Shown in pieces: positions 24,027-34,414 of a stretch of 64,000 nucleotides of DNA; the stretch's first letter is position 1; the number at the start of each line of letters is the position of its first letter. A program made the translations under genes and the position numbers. The notes beneath the pieces were generated by a model. That model was not told the origin of the DNA. It saw nothing but the letters and a program-made list of their open reading frames with translations, and made no database searches. The stretch spans positions 1 to 64,000 of the forward strand of contig JAWZYV010011913.1 of assembly GCA_038373885.1 (NCBI GenBank), read 5' to 3'. This DNA is from Cheiracanthium punctorium (taxonomy: Eukaryota > Arthropoda > Arachnida > Araneae > Cheiracanthiidae).

Positions 24027-25073
24027 TCTATATAAATAAAATTAGACTTTTGTCTGTACATTTCTTGGAATTCAAAAATTTTGCGATTTCTATCCGTTTC
24101 AAGCACCCGGGAATCCGATGCGACCCTGAAAAAAAAGTTTGTCTGTCTGTCATTCTGTCGTTCTGTCGTTCTGTCATTCTGTCCGTGACGCTTTTTCTGT
24201 TTAAGCATCACGTAAAAACGGCTGAAGCGAATGATATGAAATCGGGTGTCATGATAGGTGGTCCCTCAACTTAAAACATAGGCGTCGAATTTTTTAAAAA
24301 TCTTGATTAGATTTTCAGATTTTGCGAAAATCGTTTCAAACTGCGTAAATTTGTGTTCCCGCGACTGCGTAAATTTGTGTTCCCGCGTTTTGCTGTATTG
24401 TCATAACGACTAAAGCGAATGTTATGAAATTTGGTCACATGATAGATGGTCGCTCAACATAAACTATAGGTATCCAATTTTTAAACATTTTCATTAGATT
24501 TTGAGATTTTGTGAAAATTCTCTCAAAATACGTTTATATTTCTTCAAACATCACGTAATAACAACTGTTACGAATGATACGAAATTTAGTGATATGATAG
24601 GTAGTTGCAAATCTTAATTTATAGGCGTTGAATTTTTAAAATATTTTGATTCCATTTGGAGATTTTGCGAAAATCGTCTTAAAATGCTGAAATTTTGTCC
24701 CAGCATCACGAAATAAAGACTGCAGGGAATGAAACGAAATTGGGTGACAGGATAGGTTGTCACTCAGCTTAAATTCTAGGCTTCCAATTTTTCAAAGATG
24801 TTGATTAGATTTTGAGATTTTGCGAAAATTATTTCTATATTCGTAAATATTCGTTCGCGCATCACATAATTACGACCAAAGCGAATGAAATGATATTACT
24901 TAGTGACTCTCTTAACCTGTAATATTTTAACAATACATAAAAATTATAACTTCGCTTTCTTTACTTTGGCAACATACTCGATCCATTCTGTGTACTCCTA
25001 CAATGCTGACGAAAGTTCTTGCTTTTTGGAAATTTGCATTCACTAACCCGTCAAGGACGGGTACTTCAGCTAG
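24027..25073 (+). mobile_element. Helitron H2, copy 1
   Basis: 5' end TCTATATAAATAAAATTAG after a host A. 3' end with stem ACCCGTCAAGGACGGGT, then ACTTCAGCTAG and a host T. The inverted copy at 32954-34414 shares both ends. The interior is a ~150-bp minisatellite, with about five units around GATTTTGCGAAAATCGT, GTTGAATTTTTAAA and GTGATATGATAGGT. A TCTGT short repeat lies at 24138-24183. No Rep/Hel gene. Confidence 0.85.
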
Positions 25074-25365
25074 TATCAAATAAAACCATTCAAAAAATAA
25101 CCTTTAAAGAATGTTTTTCTTAAAGAGGGAAATCACTGTCACAGTGGGCAATTACTCTCTGGTTTACCCTACTTAAAATTTCGGGCTCGGGCTCCGACTT
25201 AAATAACATCGCTCGGACTTCGATTGCAAGTCTTTCGGCTCGGGCTTCAAAAAATGTGCCCGCTCATCTCTAGATGGCACCACGAGTTGGGTTATAGCAA
25301 GAGCATTCGGACTCAGATAGGCACGATAAACATGGTTAACCCTTTGAGGCGCAGCCCTTTTTTCC

Positions 25366-25510
25366 CAATGCTGAAAAAAGGGCAGCCGTTGCCATCGCAA
25401 GACTTAACTACCAGCAAGATGGCGGACGATCGAAACGTTCATCGCGTGCCACAGATCTAGAGAACCTTATTTGACGACAGCTGGCTGTGCCCGCGCACAG
25501 CCAGCGTCGA
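25366..25510 (+). repeat. Dispersed repeat shared with 6191-6335
   Basis: The counterpart of the repeat at 6191. Its 3' part, CAGCTGGCTGTGC followed by GCACAGCCAGC, is an inverted repeat. Confidence 0.5.
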
Positions 25511-25930
25511 CATAATCAGTGTCGGATAGTAGGGAGGGGTCAAGAAAAAGCCCCTTAAACGTTATACATATATATGTTATATTACACATTATTATCTTGC
25601 ATCATAGTCATGCTCTAAAAATACATGAAAACAGTGGAAAAAATGAACTTCCATAATTATCTTTTTCTGAATTTAAGGGTGCAGTATATCGAAAAGGGGG
25701 GTAGGAAGGAAAGGCGATGGGAAGACACAGAGTGTTTTTTTTTTTTTTTCGTTGTAGAGTGAAGGTGTCAAAATCAAAACATGACCATTATAGAATTTTT
25801 CGGATTAAAAAAAAAAAAAAAAGAAAAGAAAAAGAAAATCATCTCTGCACTGGATCAAACCCAGATTATGCAGCTGCAGTCGCTTTGCCCGTCGTCGGAT
25901 AAACGAAGGTCGGATAAGCGAGACTCTACT
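25511..25930. other. Poly-T/poly-A runs and a pogo/Tigger-like end
   Basis: CGGATAAACGAAGGTCGGAT then AAGCGAGACTCTACTG at 25896-25931 looks like the right TIR of a pogo/Tigger-type MITE. I did not find its left end. Confidence 0.45.
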
Positions 25931-25931
25931 G

Positions 25932-26241
25932 TATATGCATGAAGGTAGCTTATAATACTCAGGAATGGCGCAGCTTCATAATCCTGAAAATAGTTTTAGA
26001 ATCGGTTCAATAGTTACAGAGACACCCATACTGCGTTATTTATTAGGATTATTTTCAGTGTCACTTTAAAAGAACTATTTATGTAATATAAATGAAAGGT
26101 AGCCTATAATAATACTTAAGAATAGTGTAGCTTTCTATCGCTGAAAAGAGTTTTAAAATTGGCTTAGCAGTTACAAAAATACCCGTAGAACGTAACGCAA
26201 TTCTATGAGAGTCCGTGTAAAATAACTATTTTTGTTACATA
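25932..26241 (+). repeat. Satellite array S1, first segment
   Basis: Two units of about 150 bp with GAAGGTAGCTTATAATACTCAGG, then TTTTAGAATCGGTTCA, TAGTTACAGAGA, ACGTAATGCAATTCT and GTCCCTGTAAAA. The last unit breaks at ACATA, exactly at the Helitron E end, and resumes at 28400. Confidence 0.75.
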
Positions 26242-28399
26242 CTAGAGGCCAAGGCCTCTAGACTCGCTACGCTCGCTTTTCGTATAATCCATTCGGCCCT
26301 TAATAACGCATATTCGTAGAAAAAGGCATAATTTCAAAAGAAAAAATCCTAAAGATTGGATCAGATAGAATGTTCCGAGCTACACATTGCTTGGTTATGC
26401 ATGTTCTTTGAAATTTAAACTTCGCTCTATTTTTAATTATGTAAAACCTATGGTGTTTGCCACCTTGCGTGTTTGCCACCCATGGCGATTTTTCATAATT
26501 TGGCGACTTACGTATATGTATAGTTAATAATTAGTTCGAACAAAGCAGTACTTTATCTTTTTCCTTGATAAGAAAACTACGGAACAGCTAGAATAGCTTG
26601 CCACCAATGGTGACTTTTCATTATTTGGCAATTTACATATTGTTGCGGAACTACTCTGCTTGTTTCCGGGTTCGTCGTTCTAAAGTCCAGTTGGTGTAGA
26701 AATTTCTAGTAAAAGTCCACTGGTCAGGATGGAATACAATTTTATTGCTTCTAGAACTTCGTAGAACAATCAGCTGTACAAAATTCACAAGCACAATTAA
26801 ACAGCAATGTGCTTTTGACAATCCTCTTAGATCTGAGGCTCTCACAAATGTTGCATTTCTCACACAAAATAAGTCACTTTCACACGCAAAAAGTCAGTGA
26901 AAATATTCAAGGGATATCGAACACAATACCTTAAGACACAGCAATGAAGAATTTGCACACAGCACTTTAAATACAGCTTCGGAAAGCAAGCCAAAACACA
27001 GCTTCTATAGCACTATCAATTCACAAAGCAAGTGTACTCTCTCAGAGAGCTTTCACAATACGGGTGCTGATGCTGACTCACACTGAACTGGGGCTTCTGA
27101 AGCCTCTGGGGCTTCTGGGGGCTCTCTGGGGCTTCTGGCCTATATATAGCCAACGTAGAAGGTACAAGAAGCTTCCAGAAAAGTCTATTTCTCGAGTATT
27201 CCACATAAAGCGGGAATTTTAATTACGTCATAGAAGAGAAATGTTAGGTTATTAAAGATTTTAATGCAGCAAAAGCAGCTTTACAGGCCCCATAGGGAAA
27301 ATCACGCCAAATGACCAAAATGTCGCCAAATTTGGCACCAAAAATAAGTCCCTAAAGTGAAGAGAACGAGGCCCTAGGACCAATATTTCTCGAGATTTCT
27401 AGAAACCCATAGAAAAACAATAGGGAAACTGAAACCTCCGTATCTCCGGTTCTAATTGGCCGATTTTGATGCAACACAAAGCAAAATTTATCTATTTGAA
27501 GCGTAGAATACGAATTTTAAACCAGTTTAAGCCCCAGAGCAGTGGGTTGCCCCGAAAATTCATAACAATATACTCATAACCAATAATTACTGCTCATGTA
27601 AGGTTACCGTGTAAATCGTTATGCATATATTCATATACATAATTCTTTGCAGATTGGCGTATTTAGCAGCACAAAATATATCATCTCGCCTCGCTGACAA
27701 ATATCCAAAGTGTACTATAACTGCTATAATGGCATGGTTAATGCCGCCAAGTATTTCTACTGGTAGCAAATAAGCTGAACCTAACCGGCTTTACTATAAT
27801 CTGCATTTTAATTATTTTTCATTTTCAAGATACTGGGCGCTAACATTTTGAAAAACGCAATTTAGAGTTACCCTGCTTGGAGAGATAGTCTTTTGCCAGA
27901 TTGTACTTGTACCTGATGCCAAAATGGCGCCTTTTAAATCAGCTAAAATTAGTTATTCTGTTTTGGAAAAACGAATAATCGGTCATTCTAAACTCCTGTT
28001 ATCTAAGGGAACTTACTATTTCAAAATTGTCGACTTTGTGTAGCATACTTTGACTTATTTATTTCAAAAACTTTTAAATTTGGCTTAAAATTGGTGTCAT
28101 TCTACTTCATGTTTGTCAATTTCTCGCTATTCGACCTACTTGGAATTGCTTTGTTGCAAAGGCATGAATGATTTTATGCTGACGAAAATTGCCACGCCTG
28201 GCAACCATTGTGCTTATTTTTTCAGTTTTTTATTAATATCTTCTAAAATAATTCGAATTTCGAAATTTATCGGCTTCCCCGGAATTTTCCGAATTCGTGG
28301 ACACCTTCGTCGAAACTCAAATACCCACGGTTTCGAAGGAGATATCAGAACAAGTTTCTGACAGCGTCGGCAGTGCCGTTCCTTTTTTTAGAATAGAGA
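26242..28399 (-). mobile_element. Helitron family E, copy C, containing a solo LTR
   Basis: Minus-strand 5' end TCTCTATTCTAAAAAAAGG at 28399. 3' terminal palindrome CTAGAGGCCTTGGCCTCTAG at 26242-26261, ending in CTAG|T. Flanks join into one satellite unit, A|T, with no duplicated bases. A 927-bp solo LTR (26641-27567) sits inside. Removing it leaves 1.2 kb, like copy A. Confidence 0.75.
26641..27567 (-). mobile_element. Solo LTR, copy A
   Basis: Minus strand begins TGTTATGAATTTTCGGGG and ends CCGCAACA, that is TG...CA. Target duplication ATAT at 26637-26640 and 27568-27571. The empty site is visible in Helitron E copy B near 61970, where TTTACACATGCTCACAACC runs through. A TATA box GGCTATATATAGGCC lies near 27146 on the minus strand, and AATAAA near 26740 marks polyadenylation. 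U3 carries TCGCCAAATTTGGCACCAAA. No internal retroelement region remains. Confidence 0.8.
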
Positions 28400-28690
28400 T
28401 AAATAAAAGGTAGTCCAAAATACTCAGGAATAGTGAAGTTTTCTGTTAGTGAAAACATCTTTAGAATCGGTTCAGCAGTCATAGAGATGTCTTCAAGGCG
28501 TAATGTATTAGAATTATTTTGATTGTCCATGTAAAAGAACTATTTATGCATTTTGTATTAAAGATAACCTTCAATACCCAGGAATAACGTAATTTTCTAT
28601 CAATGAAAAAATTTTCAGAATCGGCTTAGTAGCTACAGAGCGTAACGTAATTTTTATGAGCGTCCCTGTAAAAGAACTATCTACGCTATA
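28400..28690 (+). repeat. Satellite array S1, second segment
   Basis: Two units continuing the array at 25932-26241, with CTCAGGAATAGTG, AGAATCGGTTCAGCAGT, GCGTAATGTATTAGAATTAT and CCATGTAAAAGAACTATTTAT. Confidence 0.75.
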
Positions 28691-29534
28691 GTAGAAAGTT
28701 CTTGTAAAGAGTCCATTTGTTAGAATGGAACACGAACTTTATTGCTTCTAGCTGTACAAAATTCACGGACACTAACGACCAGTAGCTTGCTTATAACAGT
28801 CCGCACAGTACCGAAGCTTTCACAGATGTAATTCACACCCAAAATACACTTCCACAAGCAAAATATTCAGTGGAATCTTACGAGGGATTTCGCAAACAGT
28901 CCCTAAAGACTAAGCAACGAGGAATTTACGCCTACATCACTTAAAAACGCGCTTTTAAAATCATGCAAATTACTGCTTCTATATGCGCTAGCACAGAGTC
29001 TTATACTCTCAACAAAACGAACGTCTATTTCTCATAGCAGTCAAAAACAGATTGACTCAACCGGGGCAGCAGACTGTCGTATTTATAGGGGAGGCAGAAG
29101 CTATCAGAAATTTCTCGAAGGATCCCCTTAAAGAGCGAAGTTTGATTACGTCATAGGAATACAGTTGAATCATTAGACTATGACGCAATATTAATGCAGG
29201 AAAACGAAATATATAGGCCCCATTGGAAAAATCGCGCCAAATATCCGAAATATCGCCAAGCCTGGCGACATTTTGGCGAAATATCGCCAAGTTTGGCGCC
29301 AAAAATAAGTCTTCAAAGGTGACGTCAGCTAAGCTCTAACATCAATATTTCTCGAGATTTTATAAAACCCTATGTTAACCAATGGGGAAACCCAAAACTC
29401 CATAACTCCAGTTCTAGGTAACCGTTTTTGATGCAACCAAATACAAAATTTAATTATTTGACACGTGGAATACAAATTTTAAGCTAGTTTACCCCTGGAA
29501 CAGCGGGTTGGTGGTTGGCGCAAAAAATTCGTCA
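28691..29534 (-). mobile_element. LTR copy B, truncated at its 3' end
   Basis: Collinear with solo LTR A over about 840 bp, with CTATAAATACGAC as TATA box near 29075 and AATAAAGTTCG near 28740 on the minus strand. About 55 bp of the minus-strand 3' end are missing. U3 has the intact palindrome TTTGGCGCCAAA at 29292-29303 and GAAATATCGCCAAG. Confidence 0.65.
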
Positions 29535-29610
29535 AATTATAATACTTAGGAATAGAAGCTTTCTATTATTGAAAAAAGTTTTTTATGCGGTTCAGTGGTT
29601 ACAGAGATAT
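29535..29610 (+). repeat. Satellite array S1, third segment
   Basis: A half unit: AATACTTAGGAATAG, AGCTTTCTATTATTGAAAAA, GCGGTTCAGTGGTTACAGAG. It stops at the TGT terminus of LTR copy C. Confidence 0.65.
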
Positions 29611-30455
29611 TGTCTTCGTCTGGATTCGATTCTTGGGTTCATCGTTCTAAAGTCCAGTGTATGTAGAAAGTTCTAGTAAAAAGTCCATTGTCAGGATGGA
29701 TCACAAATTTAATTGCTTCTAGAACTTCGAACAATCAACTGTACAAAATTCACAGGCAATAATGGCTAGTACCTTGCTTATAATAGTCCGCGCTCAGTAT
29801 AGACGCTTTCACAGGTGCTGAATTTATTACACAAAATAAAACACTTCAACTGGCAAAAATTCAATGGAAATTTTCAAAGGAATTCTTAAACAGTCCCTCA
29901 GGACTCAGCAATGACGAATTCATACTCTGTACTCAAAAACTGGCTTCTAAAAACAAGCAAAATATTGCTTCCAACAGCACAATTTACAGAGTAATGCATC
30001 GAACTCAATTAGCGTTCGAATATAACTGTCTCTGGTGGCCTGTCCTGCTTCTATTTATAGGTGTCACAGAAGCTAAGCGAAAATTCTGGTAGGAGCTATT
30101 TCTTGAAGAACCCCTATAAAGCTGGAATTTTGATTATGTCATGAAAATACAAATGAGTAATACTAACCTACAGCGCAATATTGATGCAGTAAAGCAAGCA
30201 TTACAGGCCCCATTGGTAAAAGCGCACCAAAGACCGAAATTTCGCCAAGCTTGGCGACTTTTTGGCAAAATATCGCCAAATTTGGCGTCAAAAATAAGTT
30301 TCCATAAGTGAAGTCAGCTAAGCTCTAGCATCAATATTTCTCAAGATTTCTAGAAAACCCTATGTTAACCAATGGGCAAACCCAAAACTGCGTAGGAACG
30401 ATTTTGATACAACAAAAAGCAAATTTTAATTATTTGACACGTAGGATACGAATTA
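29611..30455 (-). mobile_element. LTR copy C, truncated at its 5' end
   Basis: Shares TCTAAAGTCCAGTGTATG, TTGCTTCTAGAACTTCG and the U3 block TTTCGCCAAGCTTGGCGA (30241-30258) with copies A and B. The TATA box is CCTATAAATAGAAGC near 30060. The right edge is lost where the reverse transcriptase-like relic begins. Confidence 0.6.
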
Positions 30456-30499
30456 ATTTTAGAATAACTTTAATATGTGGGATAAGAACAACATATATA

Positions 30500-30860
30500 T
30501 ATATTAACATTATCTTCCCCATAAAATATCCATCTGCTCTGGAATTAATTAAAAATGATATGCTTAACAATTCTGTTAGTTTTCTAGATCTAAGTATCTC
30601 CATCACTCCTAGAAATAGCCTTAGTTTCAATATCTATGATAAGCGTAAAGATTTTAGCTTTAAAGTAAATAACTTTACTCATTTTTCATCCTGCTTACAT
30701 AAATCTGTATTTCGCAATATCATCTATAATCACTGCTGTAGAATCAAGTTTCTATGTTCTGATGATTTTAAAGTCTCCAATTTTAAATCTCTATTTCTGT
30801 CAGCTAGACAATACAACTATCCCACTAAGTTCCTAAAATCTATTATATACAATTCTTGAT
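30500..30860 (+). pseudogene. Reverse transcriptase C-terminal fragment (Penelope-like or related)
   Basis: One frame reads SVSFLDLSISITPRN, SLSFNIYDKRKDFSFKV, then CLHKSVFRNIIYNHCCRIKF and NYPTKFLKSIIYNS before a stop. The pattern SFLDL, an F-x-I-Y-D-K-R-x-D-F block and a final YP is typical of the end of the RT domain in Penelope-like and similar retroelements. I place it by pattern only. The catalytic YxDD part is absent. The upstream start codon lies in LTR copy C and is fortuitous. Downstream sequence to about 31050 ends in a 28-bp A run, possibly its 3' tail. Confidence 0.5.
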
Positions 30861-31790
30861 AATGATGTGTCTAATGTCTTTGTTAATTTACTGGAGGTTG
30901 GGTGGGGTTTTGGTTTTAAGGTTGTAATTGGATGGTTGGGTCGGGCGGAGGAAGTTTTTCTCATTTAAAAAAAAAAAAGTGATATGTTTAAAAACAATTT
31001 GGATGTGTATATGCATGCAAAAAAAAAAAAAAAAAAAAAAAAAAAACGGGGTTCCTATATTGTGATTATTCTGTCCTAAACATTATTTTTTATTTTTTTC
31101 TTATTTACTAGATTAATCTTCTGTCATACAATAACTTATTATACATACTTTGTCAATAATAATAATCATTATATTTTTTAAACAATATGTTATATTTAAT
31201 TTTGCTATACTATTTATTTTATTCAATCATTTTAATTTATTATTATTCAATATATATTTATTATATTAATATACCTGGATATTCTTAAAATTTAATAAAA
31301 TTACCTTTTAGTATTTGGCAACTCCTATACTTTCTTCTTTCCACTTTTACACTTTTATTTAGTGGCAACACCATTTTTCACTTTTTACAATTCTTAGCAT
31401 TGGCAACACATATCAATTGTTCAAATGAAATTTCCATGTGCTCAAGGTCTGGTATGTAAAATTATAATTCCTATTTCTAATTTTTGTTATCTTTTTGATT
31501 TCTTCTTTCCTTTATATAGTAGGGTAGGGCCCAGATGTGTGGAGTTAATATCTCTTCTGATATGCCACACAACCGAAACCCTACTATTTGGTTTGCTGTA
31601 AATTATAATCCACTGTTTGTGGCCCCTGACGATGGTGACAGTGGTTATAATTTCCGTTCCATTATATTATCACAATAATTCTTGCACTTTATCTGGCTTC
31701 AAAATCTGGTTTCTAATTCTTGCTAATAGCTGTTATTTTTATGCGAGATATGTCTTATTTGTAGTATGTTTTGTGTTTTACTTGTTACTT
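30861..31790. other. Poly-A tract and AT-rich sequence
   Basis: 31019-31046 is nearly pure A. The rest is AT-rich without paired ends. CCCCTGACGATGGTGAC at 31623 is an isolated GC-richer patch. Confidence 0.4.
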
Positions 31791-31804
31791 ATATATACAT
31801 ATAT

Positions 31805-31842
<38 letters not shown>
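31791..31842. repeat. (TA)n microsatellite
   Basis: TATATACA then TATA runs of about 50 bp. Confidence 0.9.
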
Positions 31843-31843
<1 letters not shown>

Positions 31844-31856
31844 GTTTACTATTTAG

Positions 31857-32235
31857 AGGTGCCTTCAGACAGAGCGTAATATAATTCTTATGAGTGTTGC
31901 TGCAAAAGAACAATGTGATATAATGCATAAAGGTAGCTTATAATACACAGGAATAGTGAAGCTTTCTGTAAATAAAAAATGCTTCAGAATCGGTTCAGTA
32001 TTTACGGAAATGTTATAGAGCGTAATAGAATTCTTATGTGTCTCCCTGTAAAAGAATTATTTGTGGAATATGCATAAAAGGTAGCCTATAAAATTCAGGT
32101 ATGGTGTAGCTTTCTATTAGGCAAAAAGAACCTGTATAGTACTTACAGTGATGCCCATAGACAGTAATGTATTAGAATTATTTTGAGCGTACCTATCAAA
32201 AAACTATTTATGCTATATGCATAAAGGACAGACTA
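31857..32235 (+). repeat. Satellite S1, further units
   Basis: About two and a half units: GAGCGTAATATAATTCTTATG, AAAGGTAGCTTATAATACAC, AGAATCGGTTCAGTATTTAC (read as separate blocks). Probably a continuation of the array at 25932-29610 beyond the LTR and RT insertions. Confidence 0.65.
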
Positions 32236-32334
32236 CATATTAATCCAGGGCATGAGCTATTTTCAATCCAAATTTTCCTCCAATCCCTTCTGCGGTTTTT
32301 GCGTGATTGAGGCAAAAACACACAAACATACGAA

Positions 32335-32953
32335 CTTTAACATATTAGTAGAATGACTTTCAATAAAGAGACATAATTTTTTTAATCAATTGTAAAATAC
32401 GGTATAATAATACTTTTTAAAAATGTGTCAATAACATATTTTGGAACAATAAACCTTTATTAAAAATGAGTTTCGACAAAGGGGTGTAACCGTTAGAATC
32501 AATTAAATAATATACGGTATAACAATGCTCTTTAAGGATATTTGTCAATCATATACTTTGAAACAGTGAACTAAACCGTTATCAAAAATGACTTTCAACA
32601 AAGGGACATAACTGTTAGAAACAGTGCAAAAATACACAGTATAACAATGGTCTGTAAGAATGTCTGTCAATAACATGCTTTAAAACAGTGGACTAAACTT
32701 TTATTTAAAATGACTTTCAACAAAGGGACGTAATTTTTGGATATACTGAAAAAATACACAGTATAACAATAGTCTGTAAGAATGTGTGTCAATAATATGA
32801 TTTGAAACAGTGGGCCAAACTTTTATTTAAAATGACTTTCAACAAAGGGACGTAATTTTTGGAAAAAAGGAAAAATACACGATGTAACAATGCTCTTTAA
32901 AAATGTGTATCAATAATATACTTTGAAACAGTGGACTAAACCTTTATTTAAGA
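32335..32953 (+). repeat. 122-bp satellite array S2, left part
   Basis: TGACTTTCAACAAAGGGACG recurs at about 122-bp steps (32474, 32597, 32719, 32840). Each unit also has AAATACACAGTATAACAATG and TTTGAAACAGTGGACTAAAC. Confidence 0.9.
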
Positions 32954-34414
32954 CTAGCTGAAGTACCCGTCCTCGACGGGTTAGTGAATGCAAATTTCCA
33001 AAAAGCAAGAACTTTCGTCAGCATTGTAAGAGTACACAGAATGGATGCAGTATGTTGCCAAAGTAAAGAAAGCGAAGTTATAATTTTCATGTATTGTTAA
33101 ACTATTACAGGTTAGAGAGTAACTAAGTAATATCATTTCATTCGCTTTAGTCGTAATTATGTGATGCGCGAACGAATATTTACGCATATTGAAATAATTT
33201 TCGCAAAATCTCAAAATTTAATCAACATTTTTGAAAAATTGGAAGCATAGAATTTAAGTTGAGTGACAACCTATCCTGTCACCCAAATTCGTTTCATTCC
33301 CTGGAGTCTTTATTTCGTGATGCTGGAACAAATTTTCAGCATTTTAAAACGATTTTCGCAAAATCTCAAAATGTAATCAAAATATTTTAAAAATTCAACA
33401 CCTATAAATTAAGATTAGCAACTACCTATCATATCACTCAATTTCGTATCATTCGTATTAGTCGTTATTACGTGATGTTTGAAGAAATATAAACGTATTT
33501 TGAGAGAATTTTGACAAAATCTCAAAATCTAATAAAAATGTTTAAAAAATTGGACTCCTATAGTTTATGTTGAGCAACTATCTATCCTGTGACCAAATTT
33601 CATATCATTCGCTTTAGTCGTTATTACGTATTGCGGGAACGAAGATTCACTCAGTTTTAAACGATTTTCACAAAATCTCGAAATCTGATCGATTTTTTTT
33701 AATTAGATGCTTACAGTTTAAGGTGAGTGACCCCCTATCATTTCACCAAATATCATTTTTTACCTTTGCAGTTATTACGTGATGTGCGAACACAAATTTA
33801 CGCAGTTTGAAAGGATTTTCGCAAAATTTCAAAATCCAATCAAGATTTTTTAAAAATTCGACGCCTATGTTTTAAGTTGAGTGACCACCTATCATGTCAC
33901 TCAATTTCATATCATTCGCTTCTGTCGTTTTTACGTGATGCTTGAACACAAATTTACGCAGTTTGAAAGGATTTTCGCAAAATCTCAAAATCCAATCAAG
34001 ATTTTTTAAAAATTGGAGGCCTATGTTTTGAGTTGAGTGACCACCTATCATGATACCCAATTTCATATCATTCGCTTCAGTCGTTCTTGCGTGATGCTTG
34101 AACACAAATTTACGCAGTTTGAAACGATTTTCGCAAAATCTGAAAATCTAATCAAGATTTTTTAAAAATTCGATGCCTATGTTTTAAGTTGAGTGACCAC
34201 CTATCATGACACCCAATTTCATATCATTCGCTTCAGTCGTTTTTACGTGATGCTTAAACAAAAAAAGCGTCACGGACAGAATGACAGAACGACAGACAGA
34301 CAAACTTTGTTTTGAGGGTCGCATCGGATTCCCGGGTGTCTAAACGGATAGAAATCGCAAAATTTTTGAATTCCAAGAAATGTACAGACAAAAGTCTAAT
34401 TTTATTTATATAGA
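32954..34414 (-). mobile_element. Helitron H2, copy 2, inserted in satellite S2
   Basis: Minus-strand 5' end TCTATATAAATAAAATTAG at 34414; 3' end with stem ACCCGTCGAGGACGGGT and CAGCTAG|T at 32954. The flanks rejoin as TTATTTAAGA|TGACTTTCC, the normal satellite sequence TTATTTAAAATGACTTTCAA, so insertion was between A and T without duplication. It has about seven internal ~150-bp units against five in copy 1, which accounts for its extra 414 bp. Confidence 0.88.

Noticed and set aside
24138..24183. Regular TCTGT/ATTCTGTCGT repeats resembling a small array
   Set aside because: Direct short-period repeats without spacers inside Helitron H2. Not a CRISPR array.
33872..34105. Frame with repeated KHHxKTTEANDMKL
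   Set aside because: A translation of the Helitron H2 minisatellite; the same peptide appears wherever the unit does.
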